A DNA stretch of 64,000 nt, from positions 4,650,001-4,714,000 of the forward strand of contig NZ_BAABIS010000001.1 in assembly GCF_039542905.1 (NCBI RefSeq). The letters are read 5' to 3'. A model generated the notes under the pieces. The model was not told the DNA's origin. It did no database searches and saw only the letters and a program-made list of their open reading frames with translations. Every line of letters begins with the position of its first letter. The stretch's first letter is position 1. The stretch is from Kitasatospora terrestris (lineage in GTDB: Bacteria; Actinomycetota; Actinomycetes; Streptomycetales; Streptomycetaceae). Position numbers and translations under genes: made by a program. Positions 16,167 to 23,329 of the stretch are shown piece after piece.

Positions 16167-17095
16167 GCGGTCACCTCCATGGAGAGCAGATCCCAGGCGA
16201 GCAGACCCGCGCCGAGGGATGCGGCGGTGTCTTTGAGCATGGCCGGTACGACCTTCGGGGGCATCTGGAAGGTCAGCCGCTCCGACACCGCGGCGCGCAG
16301 GGGCGTGAAGAGCGTGTCACCGGCTTCCGCCAGCCCGCCGCCGACGATCACCGTCGACGGGTCGAGCAGGCTCTGGGCCAGCACGATGCCGTCGGCGAGC
16401 GCGTCCACCGCGTTCCGCCAGACCGCGAGCGCCCTCGGGTCGCCGGAGTCGACCGCGGCGGCGCAGGCCGCCGCGTCCGCGTCCGGGTCGCCGCTGGCCT
16501 CGGCCCAGGCCCGGGAGACCGCGGAGGCCGAGGCCAGCGTCTCCAGGCAGCCCGAGGCACCGCAGCCGCACTTCGGGCCGCCGGGGCGGACCACGACGTG
16601 GCCGATCTCCCCGCCGTAGCCGTGGGCGCCGGCCTCGATCCGTCCCTCGATGCCGATGGCGCCGGCGATGCCGGTGCCCAGCGCGATGAACAGGAAGCGG
16701 TCGACACCCCGGCCGGCACCGATCCGTCCCTCGGCCAGCCCGCCGGAGCGGACGTCGTGGCCGAGGGCGACCGGCAGGCCGCCGAGGCGCTCGCCGAGCA
16801 GCTTGCGCATCGGCAGGTCCCGCCAGCCGAGGTTGGCGGAGAAGACCGCGATCCCGTTCTTCTCGTCGATCGTCCCCGGCACGGCGACGCCCGCGGCGAG
16901 CGGCGCGCACCCGAAGCGGGCGCGGCCCTCGTCCGCCAGGTCGGCGGCGAAGTCGAGGATGGTGGCGACGACGGCTTCCGTGCCGTGCTCCCGCCCGGTC
17001 GGTCGGCGTGCTTCAAACAGCACGGAGCCGTCCTGGGCGACCAGCGCGGCCTTCATGCCGGTGCCGCCTACATCGAGTGCGATGACGTGCTTCAC
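16163..17095 (-). CDS. nagK: ROK-family sugar kinase, putative N-acetylhexosamine kinase
   Basis: 310-residue cytosolic kinase that would phosphorylate an internalised amino sugar at O6. The ATP-binding motif DVGGTGMKAAL is at residues ~7-17 when GTG 17095 is used; the frame extends upstream into the regulatory region and that part is not protein-like. The catalytic/sugar site GHDVRSGGLAE, the ROK signature with GYGGEIGHVVVRPGG, and the zinc-site cysteines CGCGASGCLE (about residues 178-187) are all present. It is the first gene of the operon with nagA, downstream of two dre-like sites. Confidence 0.9.
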   Translation of the reverse strand: MKHVIALDVGGTGMKAALVAQDGSVLFEARRPTGREHGTEAVVATILDFAADLADEGRARFGCAPLAAGVAVPGTIDEKNGIAVFSANLGWRDLPMRKLLGERLGGLPVALGHDVRSGGLAEGRIGAGRGVDRFLFIALGTGIAGAIGIEGRIEAGAHGYGGEIGHVVVRPGGPKCGCGASGCLETLASASAVSRAWAEASGDPDADAAACAAAVDSGDPRALAVWRNAVDALADGIVLAQSLLDPSTVIVGGGLAEAGDTLFTPLRAAVSERLTFQMPPKVVPAMLKDTAASLGAGLLAWDLLSMEVTA

Positions 17096-17123
17096 GGGGG
17101 ACAGTTTCCCTTGGCCAGGTCGG

Positions 17124-17139
17124 AGAGGTCTAGTCCAGT
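17124..17139 (-). promoter_or_regulatory. DasR-responsive element (dre) upstream of nagK
   Basis: On the minus strand this reads ACTGGACTAGACCTCT, matching 14 of 16 positions of the dre consensus A(C/G)TGGTCTAGACCA(G/C)T. It lies 29 bp before the nagK start, where bound DasR (a GntR-family GlcNAc-responsive repressor) would block transcription. The match is seen by eye; binding is inferred. Confidence 0.75.
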
Positions 17140-17145
17140 TGCTCG

Positions 17146-17161
17146 ATTGGTCTATTCCATG
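17146..17161 (+). promoter_or_regulatory. Second, weaker dre-like site
   Basis: ATTGGTCTATTCCATG matches about 11 of 16 positions of the dre consensus and keeps both TGGTCTA and CCA half-sites. Its centre is 22 bp from that of the stronger site, about two DNA turns, so both could be bound on the same face. Confidence 0.5.
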
Positions 17162-17240
17162 GGGGTGATATTCGTCCTGTTGTGGTAGCTCCTGGTCGGT
17201 TTGTGGATCCTTGGACAACAATCCTTACCGATCGGGTGGA

Positions 17241-18161
17241 TCAGCCGAGGATGATCGAACGGGTCAGGTTGCGCGGCTGGTCCGGGTTGATCCCCCGGCT
17301 CTCGGCCAGGGCGACGGCCAGCTTCTGGATCCGGACCAGGTCGGCCAGCGGGTCCAGTCCGCCGGTGCCCGAACCGGCCACCAGCAGGCCGCCGGCCGCG
17401 GCGATGTCGTCCGCCAGGCCCTGCGGCGGCTCGCCCAGCGACCAGACCGCGCGGCCCGGGGCGGTGATCGAGATCGGACCGTGCCGGTACTCCATCGCCG
17501 GGTACGCCTCGGTCCAGGCCAGCGCGGCCTCGCGCATCTTCAGCCCGGCCTCCTGGGCCAGGCCGTTGGTCCAGCCGGCGCCGAGGAAGGTGAACTGCTC
17601 GCAGGCCAGCAGCTCGGCCGGCACCTGCCAGGCCACCGCCTGCTCGGCGTCCAGCGCCGCCCGGGCCGCGCTGCCCACCCCGGCGGGCAGCGCGCCCTCC
17701 AGTTCCAGGTGGGCCCGCAGCAGGGCGAGCACCGTGGTGGCGAAGCGGGTCTGCACGACCGAGCGCTCGTCGGCGAAGCCCAGGTCGACCAGGCGGTCGG
17801 CGACCGCGGCGACCGGCTGGTCCACGCACGCGGTGATCGCGGTGCTCGGCGCCTTCACTTCGGAGAGCAGCCGCAGCACCTCGGTGGTGGTGCCGGAGCG
17901 GGTGATCGCCAGCACGCGGTCGTAGGTGCGGCCGGCCGGGAACTCCGAGGCGGCGAAGGCGTCGGTCTCGCCGTGGCCGCCGGTCTCGCGCAGCACGGCG
18001 TACGCCTGCGCCATGAACCACGAGGTGCCACAGCCGACCACGGCCACGCGCTCGCCGCGCTGCGGCAGGTCGGCGGCCGAGGCGACGGCCTGGGAGGCCG
18101 CGGTGCGCCAGTCGGCGGGCTGGGTGGCGATCTCCTCGCCGGTCAGAGAGGGGTGCGGCAT
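17241..18161 (-). CDS. SIS-domain sugar-phosphate isomerase/deaminase (AgaS/GlmS-C-like)
   Basis: 306 residues with two SIS domains, like the C-terminal half of glucosamine-6-phosphate synthase but without the glutaminase part. The first domain shows VAVVGCGTSWFMAQAYA (about 48-64) and AITRSGTTTEVLRLL (about 97-111); the second ends with the GWTNGLAQEAGLKMRE and EYRHGPISI motifs. Such stand-alone proteins act as amino-sugar-phosphate deaminase/isomerases (AgaS or NagB-II), the step after NagA. ATG 18161 starts the family-like N-terminus. It is upstream of the nagK operon on the same strand but separated by 145 bp, and divergent from the DeoR gene. Confidence 0.85.
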   Translation of the reverse strand: MPHPSLTGEEIATQPADWRTAASQAVASAADLPQRGERVAVVGCGTSWFMAQAYAVLRETGGHGETDAFAASEFPAGRTYDRVLAITRSGTTTEVLRLLSEVKAPSTAITACVDQPVAAVADRLVDLGFADERSVVQTRFATTVLALLRAHLELEGALPAGVGSAARAALDAEQAVAWQVPAELLACEQFTFLGAGWTNGLAQEAGLKMREAALAWTEAYPAMEYRHGPISITAPGRAVWSLGEPPQGLADDIAAAGGLLVAGSGTGGLDPLADLVRIQKLAVALAESRGINPDQPRNLTRSIILG

Positions 18162-18221
18162 GGGTACGGGCTCCTTCGCGGTTCCCTCGGGTGAGATCCA
18201 TAGCTGCGTAAAGCTGATTGA

Positions 18222-18251
18222 TTTATAGCCGTTTCGAGCACGATTGCGCAA
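18222..18251 (-). promoter_or_regulatory. Promoter of the SIS gene
   Basis: Read on the minus strand: TTGCGC (complement of 18246-18251), an 18-bp spacer, then TATAAA (complement of 18222-18227). This is unusually AT-rich for the genome and close to the vegetative promoter consensus. It would start a transcript about 50 bp before the SIS gene. One arm of the adjacent inverted repeat lies within the spacer. Confidence 0.6.
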
Positions 18252-18280
18252 TGGGTGGGGGGTCCGGCGCTCGGAAACGG
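18229..18280. promoter_or_regulatory. Operator-like inverted repeat between SIS and DeoR genes
   Basis: CCGTTTCGAGC (18229-18239) and GCTCGGAAACGG (18269-18280) are inverted copies with one inserted base. A further GTTTCGCGC half lies at about 18315. One arm sits between the -35 and -10 elements of the SIS promoter. This is a good candidate for the binding site of the neighbouring DeoR repressor. Confidence 0.5.
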
Positions 18281-18361
18281 GGCGGACGGGGGTGCGCATG
18301 TGCAAAGCTGTGCGTGTTTCGCGCGGTCCCGCGCGGTGAGTGCGCAGGAGGGGCGACGCCC

Positions 18362-19156
18362 GTGTCCAGGTATGAGCGGTGGAACGCACTGCTGGAACTG
18401 CTGACCGAGCACGGCAAGTTGGAGGTCGAGGAGGCCGCCGAGGCGCTGAGCGTCTCCGCCGCGACCATCCGCCGCGACCTCGACCAGCTGGCCCGCCAGC
18501 AGATGGTCACCCGCACCCGCGGCGGCGCGGTCGCCCACAACGTCTCCTACGACCTGCCGCTGCGCTACAAGACCGCGCGCAACGCGGACGCCAAGCAGCG
18601 GATCGGCGCCGCCGTCGCCGGCCTGATCTCGCCCGGCGAGGTGGTCGGGCTCAACGGCGGGACCACCACCACCGAGGTGGCCCGGGCGCTCGCGGTGCGC
18701 CCCGAACTCACCGAGCGGCCCGAGGGCGGCCCCGGCCAGGGCCTGACGGTGGTCACCAACGCGCTCAACATCGCCAACGAGCTGACCGTCCGTCCGCAGG
18801 TGAAGATCGTGGTCACCGGCGGCGTCGCCCGGCCGCAGTCGTACGAGCTGATCGGGCCGCTGGCCAGCCTGGTGCTCGGCGAACTCGCCCTGGACGTCAC
18901 GGTGCTGGGCGTCGACGCGCTGGACGTCGAGCACGGCGCGACCGCCCACCACGAGGGCGAGGCCAGCGTGAACCGGCTGCTGGCCGAACGCGCCCGGCGG
19001 GTGGTGGTCGCGGCGGACTCCTCCAAGCTCGGCCACCGCGCCTTCGCCCGGATCTGCGGGGTCGAGCAGGTGGACGCCCTGGTCACCGACGAGGGCGTAA
19101 GCGAGGAACTCGCCGACGCCTTCACCGAGGCCGGCGTCGAGGTGATCATCGCGTGA
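18362..19156 (+). CDS. DeoR/GlpR-family transcriptional repressor
   Basis: 264-residue regulator. The N-terminal DeoR helix-turn-helix is typical: SRYERWNALLELL, VEEAAEALSVSAATIRRDLDQLARQQMVTRTRGGA (about residues 22-56). The C-terminal phosphosugar-sensing domain has GLNGGTTTTEVARAL and the LGVDALDVEHGAT segment. GTG 18362 is chosen because AGGAGGGG lies 8 nt upstream and the protein then begins at the HTH. It is divergent from the SIS gene, and probably represses that gene and itself, with a sugar phosphate as inducer (AgaR-like). Confidence 0.9.
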   Translation: MSRYERWNALLELLTEHGKLEVEEAAEALSVSAATIRRDLDQLARQQMVTRTRGGAVAHNVSYDLPLRYKTARNADAKQRIGAAVAGLISPGEVVGLNGGTTTTEVARALAVRPELTERPEGGPGQGLTVVTNALNIANELTVRPQVKIVVTGGVARPQSYELIGPLASLVLGELALDVTVLGVDALDVEHGATAHHEGEASVNRLLAERARRVVVAADSSKLGHRAFARICGVEQVDALVTDEGVSEELADAFTEAGVEVIIA

Positions 19157-19162
19157 CCGGTG

Positions 19163-19181
19163 CGTTGCACCTGATGCAACG
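19163..19181. promoter_or_regulatory. CGTTGCA-N5-TGCAACG inverted repeat
   Basis: Perfect 7-bp arms (19163-19169 and 19175-19181) 6 bp after the DeoR stop codon and about 100 bp before the lipoprotein gene. It could be a small terminator or an operator for the solute-binding protein gene. The arm sequence recurs near 45479-45514. Confidence 0.4.
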
Positions 19182-19280
19182 TCGACTGACACTTCGATAA
19201 CTTCCCGCATTACAGGTCTGGACCACTGGGGGCCCGGCTGGGAGGGTGGCCGCCGCTACCTTTCCCGTGAGGCGGTTCTT

Positions 19281-20543
19281 TTGAACAGATCTGTGCTGCT
19301 CCCGTGCGTCCTCGCCGGCTCGCTGCTGCTCGCCGGATGCGGCACGCTCACCGGTGACGGCGGTGACGTCACCCTGCGGATGGTGGCCGCCGACTACGGC
19401 GACAGCGAGGCCAACAGCACCAGCCACTACTGGGACGACGTGGTCCAGCGCTTCCAGGCGGCCACCCCGGGCATCAAGGTCAAGGTCGAGACGGTCAGCT
19501 GGACCGACATCGACAAGCGGGTCGGCGAGCTGATCGCCGCCGGCAAGACGCCCGACATCGTGCAGACCGGCGGCTACGCCGACCAGGTCGCCGCCGAGCG
19601 CCTCTACCCGGCCGGCGACGTGCTGTCGATCGACACCCAGGTCAACATGCTGGACGCCTTCTCCAAGGCCGGCCAGGTCTTCGGCAGCCAGTACGGCATC
19701 CCGTTCGTCGCCTCCACCCGGGTGTTCGTCTACAACAAGGCGGTCTTCCAGAAGGCCGGCATCACCGCGCCGCCGGTCACCTGGGACGAGCTGCGCAAGG
19801 ACGCCGAGCTGATCAAGGCGAAGGTGCCCGGGGTCACCCCGTACGCGCTGCCGCTCGGGCCCGAGGAGGCCCAGGGCGAGTCGATGATCTGGACCATGAG
19901 CGGCGGCGGCTCGCTCGCCGACAACGCCGGCAACTACACCATCGACTCGCCGCAGAACCGGGCCACCTTCAGCTGGCTGCGGACCAACCTGGTGGACCGG
20001 AAGCTCACCTACGCCGACCCCGGGACGGTCGACCGCAAGACCGCGTTCGCCGACTTCGCCGCCGGCAAGGTCGCCATGCTCAACGGGCACCCGGGCCTGG
20101 TCCGCAAGGCGATCGACTCGAAGATCGACTACGGCACGGCCGCCATCCCGCGCCGGGACGCGGCGGCCAAGCCCAGCACCCTCGGCGTCGCCGACTGGAT
20201 CATGGCCTTCAAGGCCAACGGCCACAAGGCGCAGATCAAGAAGTTCCTCAACTTCGTCTACCAGAAGGAGAACACGCTCAAGTTCGACGAGCAGTACAAC
20301 CTGCTGCCCGTCACCCAGGACACCCGCGCCGAGATGACCGGCAGCGGCAACCACCAGGACCTGAGCGAGTTCCTGAACGCCCTGCCGAACGCCAACTTCT
20401 ACCCGCTCGGCGACCCCTCGTGGGACAAGGTCAGCGTGCTGGTCAAGCAGAAGATCGGCGCCGCCGTCCGGCCCGACGGCGACAAGGCGCTGGCCGACCT
20501 GCAGGGAGTGGCGGCCGCCGAGGCGGGCAAGGTCCGGCGATAG
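19281..20543 (+). CDS. Sugar ABC transporter substrate-binding lipoprotein (orphan)
   Basis: 420-residue family 1 extracellular solute-binding protein. The lipobox LLAGC is at residues 16-20 after a hydrophobic signal. TTG 19281 is preferred because it keeps an Arg in the signal n-region; GTG 19293 would remove it. The mature part has ATPGIKVKVETVSWTDIDKRVGELIAAGKTPDIVQTGGYADQ and a late LGVADWIMAFKANGHK segment, as in MalE/NgcE-type binding proteins. No permease genes lie nearby and no ATPase such as MsiK is in the window, so it must work with transport parts elsewhere. Its position beside the amino-sugar genes suggests an amino-sugar or oligosaccharide ligand. Confidence 0.88.
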   Translation: MNRSVLLPCVLAGSLLLAGCGTLTGDGGDVTLRMVAADYGDSEANSTSHYWDDVVQRFQAATPGIKVKVETVSWTDIDKRVGELIAAGKTPDIVQTGGYADQVAAERLYPAGDVLSIDTQVNMLDAFSKAGQVFGSQYGIPFVASTRVFVYNKAVFQKAGITAPPVTWDELRKDAELIKAKVPGVTPYALPLGPEEAQGESMIWTMSGGGSLADNAGNYTIDSPQNRATFSWLRTNLVDRKLTYADPGTVDRKTAFADFAAGKVAMLNGHPGLVRKAIDSKIDYGTAAIPRRDAAAKPSTLGVADWIMAFKANGHKAQIKKFLNFVYQKENTLKFDEQYNLLPVTQDTRAEMTGSGNHQDLSEFLNALPNANFYPLGDPSWDKVSVLVKQKIGAAVRPDGDKALADLQGVAAAEAGKVRR

Positions 20544-20552
20544 GCTCGGCCC

Positions 20553-20780
20553 ATGGCTGGGCTGAGTGAGCGTGACCTCGCCGTGCTCGCGCTGGAGGCG
20601 CGGCAGTGGCGGACGACGGGCGCCAAGGAGCGGGCGATCCGGGAGGAGCTGGGAATCTCGGCCACCCGGTACTACCAGCTGCTCGGCGCCCTGCTCGACC
20701 GGGAGGAAGCACTCGCCCACGACCCCGTCCTGGTCAACCGCCTACGGCGGGTCAGGGAGGCCAAGCGCCGGAGCCGGTAG
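20553..20780 (+). CDS. DUF3263 family protein
   Basis: Small basic protein of 75 residues, almost all helical, with a helix-turn-helix-like centre (KERAIREELGISATRYYQLLGALLD, about residues 24-48) and an Arg/Lys-rich C-terminus (RLRRVREAKRRSR). DUF3263 proteins are common in actinobacteria; the HTH-like pattern suggests DNA binding, perhaps regulation, but no function is established. It begins 9 bp after the lipoprotein gene and is followed by a terminator hairpin. Confidence 0.88.
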   Translation: MAGLSERDLAVLALEARQWRTTGAKERAIREELGISATRYYQLLGALLDREEALAHDPVLVNRLRRVREAKRRSR

Positions 20781-20797
20781 GCCTCCCGGCCCCCTGC

Positions 20798-20820
20798 GCC
20801 CGGAGGACGGCCCTCCGGGC
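20798..20820 (+). terminator. Terminator after DUF3263
   Basis: GCCCGGAGG (20798-20806) and CCTCCGGGC (20812-20820), perfect 9-bp arms with a 5-nt loop followed by TTACTGT. It lies between the DUF3263 gene and otsB, ending the upstream unit. Confidence 0.8.
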
Positions 20821-20833
20821 TTACTGTCGGTGC

Positions 20834-21682
20834 ATGGGTATTCCAGAGGGCATGACGGCCGCCGGGCGGGACGGGGTGGCCGGGGTGGTGGCACAGCCGT
20901 CGCGGACGGTGGTGGCACTGGACTTCGACGGGACGCTGGCGCCGATCGTGGCCGACCCGGCGTCCGCGCGGGCGCACCCGGGCGCCGCGGCGGCCCTGGC
21001 CGCGCTGGCCCCGCTGGTCGACTCGGTGGTCGTGGTGACCGGCCGGCCGGCGGCCGTGGCGGTGGAGTACGGAGGGCTGGCGGACGTCCCCGGGCTGGAG
21101 CGCCTCACCGTGCTCGGCCAGTACGGCGCCGAGCGCTGGGAGGCCGCCACCGGCGAGGTGGTGGCGCCGGAGGTGCACCCGGGGGTGGCCGGGGTGCGGG
21201 CGGAGCTGCCCGCCGCGCTGGCGCGGGCGGGCGCGCCCGAGGGCACCTGGGTGGAGGACAAGGGCCGCGCCCTGGGCGTGCACACCCGCCGCACCGCCGA
21301 CCCGGACGCGGCACTGGACCTGCTGCGCGCCCCGCTGGCGGAGCTCGCCGAGCGGCACGCGCTGATCGTGGAGCCCGGCCGGATGGTGCTGGAGCTGCGC
21401 CCGCCGGGCGTGGACAAGGGCGCCGCGCTCACCGGCTACCTGGCCGAGCGCGGACCGGGCCCGGTGGTCTACGCCGGGGACGACCTCGGCGACCTGCCCG
21501 CGTACGCGGCGGTCGAGCGGCGGCGGGCCGAGGGCCTGCCGGCGCTGCTGGTGTGCAGCGGGCCGGTCACCGGTGAGCCGCCGGTGCGCGAACTCGCCGA
21601 CCGGGCGGACGTCGTGGTGCCCGGCCCGGCCGGCGTGGTGGAGCTGCTGAGCGGTCTGGCGGAGCTGATCCGGGCGCGTTGA
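20834..21682 (+). CDS. otsB: Trehalose-6-phosphate phosphatase
   Basis: HAD-superfamily phosphatase of 282 residues that converts trehalose 6-phosphate to trehalose. Motif I is VVALDFDGTLAPI (about residues 24-36), motif II VVVVTGRP, and motif III/IV PPGVDKGAALTGYL followed by VVYAGDDLGDLPAYAAV (about 217-232). ATG 20834 is 13 bp after the preceding terminator; the open frame upstream overlaps DUF3263. It is convergent with otsA, so the two halves of the pathway are transcribed separately toward each other. Confidence 0.94.
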   Translation: MGIPEGMTAAGRDGVAGVVAQPSRTVVALDFDGTLAPIVADPASARAHPGAAAALAALAPLVDSVVVVTGRPAAVAVEYGGLADVPGLERLTVLGQYGAERWEAATGEVVAPEVHPGVAGVRAELPAALARAGAPEGTWVEDKGRALGVHTRRTADPDAALDLLRAPLAELAERHALIVEPGRMVLELRPPGVDKGAALTGYLAERGPGPVVYAGDDLGDLPAYAAVERRRAEGLPALLVCSGPVTGEPPVRELADRADVVVPGPAGVVELLSGLAELIRAR

Positions 21683-21714
21683 GCCCGGCCCGTCGGGGGC
21701 GGGCCGAGCCGGTG

Positions 21715-23181
21715 TCAGAGCGCGGCGAGCTGGTCCAGGAACCACTGCTGCGGCGGCAGCGCGGTCGCCGCGGCGGCCAGCCGCTTGGTCCGGTCGGCCC
21801 GCTCCGCCGAGGGCATGGTGAGCGCGGCGTGCAGGGCGTCCGCGGTGGCGATCACGTCGTACGGGTTGACGGTGATCGCGTCCTCGGCGAGCTCGGCGAA
21901 GGCGCCGGCCTCCCGGGACAGCACCAGCGCGCAACCGTCGTCGGAGACCACCGGGATCTCCTTGGCGACCAGGTTCATGCCGTCCCGGATCGGGTTGACC
22001 AGCGCCACGTCGGCCAGCCGGTAGGCGGCCAGCGAGCGCGGGAAGTCGTCGTTGACGTGCAGGATCAGCGGCTGCCAGGTCGCCGTGCCGAACTCGTCGT
22101 TGATCTCGTGGGCGATCCGCTGGACCGCGGCGGTGTACTCGCGGTACTCCGGCAGGTCGTGCCGGGAGGGGTAGGCGAAGGCGATGTGCACCACCCGGTC
22201 CTGCCACTCGGGCCGGGTGCGCAGCAGGTGCCGGTAGGCGAGCAGGCCGCGGACGATGTTCTTGCTCAGCTCGGTGCGGTCGACCCGGACGACGGTGCGG
22301 CGCTCGCCGACCGCCTCGCGCAGGGCGGCGAGCCGGGCGTCCACGTCGGCGCGGTGGGCGCGCTCGCGCAGGAAGTCGGCGTCCGCACCGAGGGCGTGCA
22401 CGCCGAGCGCGGTGGTGCGGCCGCCGTACGTGACGGTGAGCGCCTCGCGGTCGACCTCGGCGCCGAGCACGCTCTCGCAGCAGTCGGCGAAGGCCAGCGC
22501 CCAGCGCCTGGTCAGGAAGCCGGCCCGGTCGGCGCCGAGGATGCCGGTGAGCACGGCGGCGGCGACGTCGTCGGGCAGCAGCCGGTAGTACTCCGGCGGG
22601 GCCCACGGGGTGTGCGAGAAGTGGCCGATCCGCAGGTCCGGGCGGAGCTCGCGGAGCAGGGCCGGGGCGAGCGACAGGTGGTAGTCCTGGACCAGGACGG
22701 CGGCGCCGGGGGCCGCCTCGGCGGCCAGCGCCTCGGCGAAGGCGGCGTTGTAGGCGGTGTAGGACTCCCACTCGCGGCGGAAGCGGTCGTCGAAGTTCGG
22801 CGTGGTCGGGGTGTCGTACAGCAGGTGGTGGACGAACCACAGGGTGGAGTTGGCGACGCCGTTGTAGGCGCGGGCGAAGGTGCCCGGGTCGATGTCCAGC
22901 ATCCGGACGGCCTGCCCGCCGACGTCGTGGCCGGCCAGGTCGAGCCGCCCGTCGGGCGCCTGCCGGGCGGCCTGCCGGTCGCCCTCGGAGAGCGCGGCGC
23001 ACACCCAGACCGCGGACGGGTCGTCGATCGCGGACAGCCCGGATACCAGGCCGCCACCGCCTCTGCGCAGGGTCAGCGAGCCGTCGTCCTCGCTGATGAA
23101 GGACACCGGCCCGCGGTTGGAGGCCACCAGGATCGGGGCGGAGCCGGGCTGGTTCGAACGTTCGGACGCGAGATCGGCCAT
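21715..23181 (-). CDS. otsA: Alpha,alpha-trehalose-phosphate synthase (GT20)
   Basis: Glycosyltransferase of 488 residues that makes trehalose 6-phosphate from NDP-glucose and glucose 6-phosphate. The N-terminal substrate loop ILVASNRGPVSF is followed by RRGGGGLVSGL, the VQDYHLSL and IGHFSHTPWAPPE motifs (about residues 170-195), RVDRTELSKNI (about 310) and the nucleotide-sugar motif VNPIRDGMNLVAKE (about 404). ATG 23181 gives the family N-terminus, although the frame extends further. The product feeds OtsB; trehalose is a stress protectant and spore reserve in Streptomyces. Confidence 0.95.
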   Translation of the reverse strand: MADLASERSNQPGSAPILVASNRGPVSFISEDDGSLTLRRGGGGLVSGLSAIDDPSAVWVCAALSEGDRQAARQAPDGRLDLAGHDVGGQAVRMLDIDPGTFARAYNGVANSTLWFVHHLLYDTPTTPNFDDRFRREWESYTAYNAAFAEALAAEAAPGAAVLVQDYHLSLAPALLRELRPDLRIGHFSHTPWAPPEYYRLLPDDVAAAVLTGILGADRAGFLTRRWALAFADCCESVLGAEVDREALTVTYGGRTTALGVHALGADADFLRERAHRADVDARLAALREAVGERRTVVRVDRTELSKNIVRGLLAYRHLLRTRPEWQDRVVHIAFAYPSRHDLPEYREYTAAVQRIAHEINDEFGTATWQPLILHVNDDFPRSLAAYRLADVALVNPIRDGMNLVAKEIPVVSDDGCALVLSREAGAFAELAEDAITVNPYDVIATADALHAALTMPSAERADRTKRLAAAATALPPQQWFLDQLAAL

Positions 23182-23290
23182 ACAGCCAACCTTGCCGGGC
23201 ACCGGCCGGTACAAACCACTCGACGCGGCGGGCACCCGGCGACCGATCACGGGTCCGGCCGCCGCGGAGGTCGCGCGGGGCCCGTGTCCT

Positions 23291-23317
23291 CCCCCGTCCT
23301 CCCCGGGAGGACGGGGG
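23291..23317. terminator. Terminator downstream of gpgS
   Basis: CCCCCGTCCTCCC (23291-23303) and GGGAGGACGGGGG (23305-23317) form an almost continuous 27-bp palindrome, 13 bp after the gpgS stop on the minus strand and upstream of otsA. It separates gpgS from otsA transcription. Confidence 0.8.
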
Positions 23318-23329
23318 CCCGGGGCGGGC

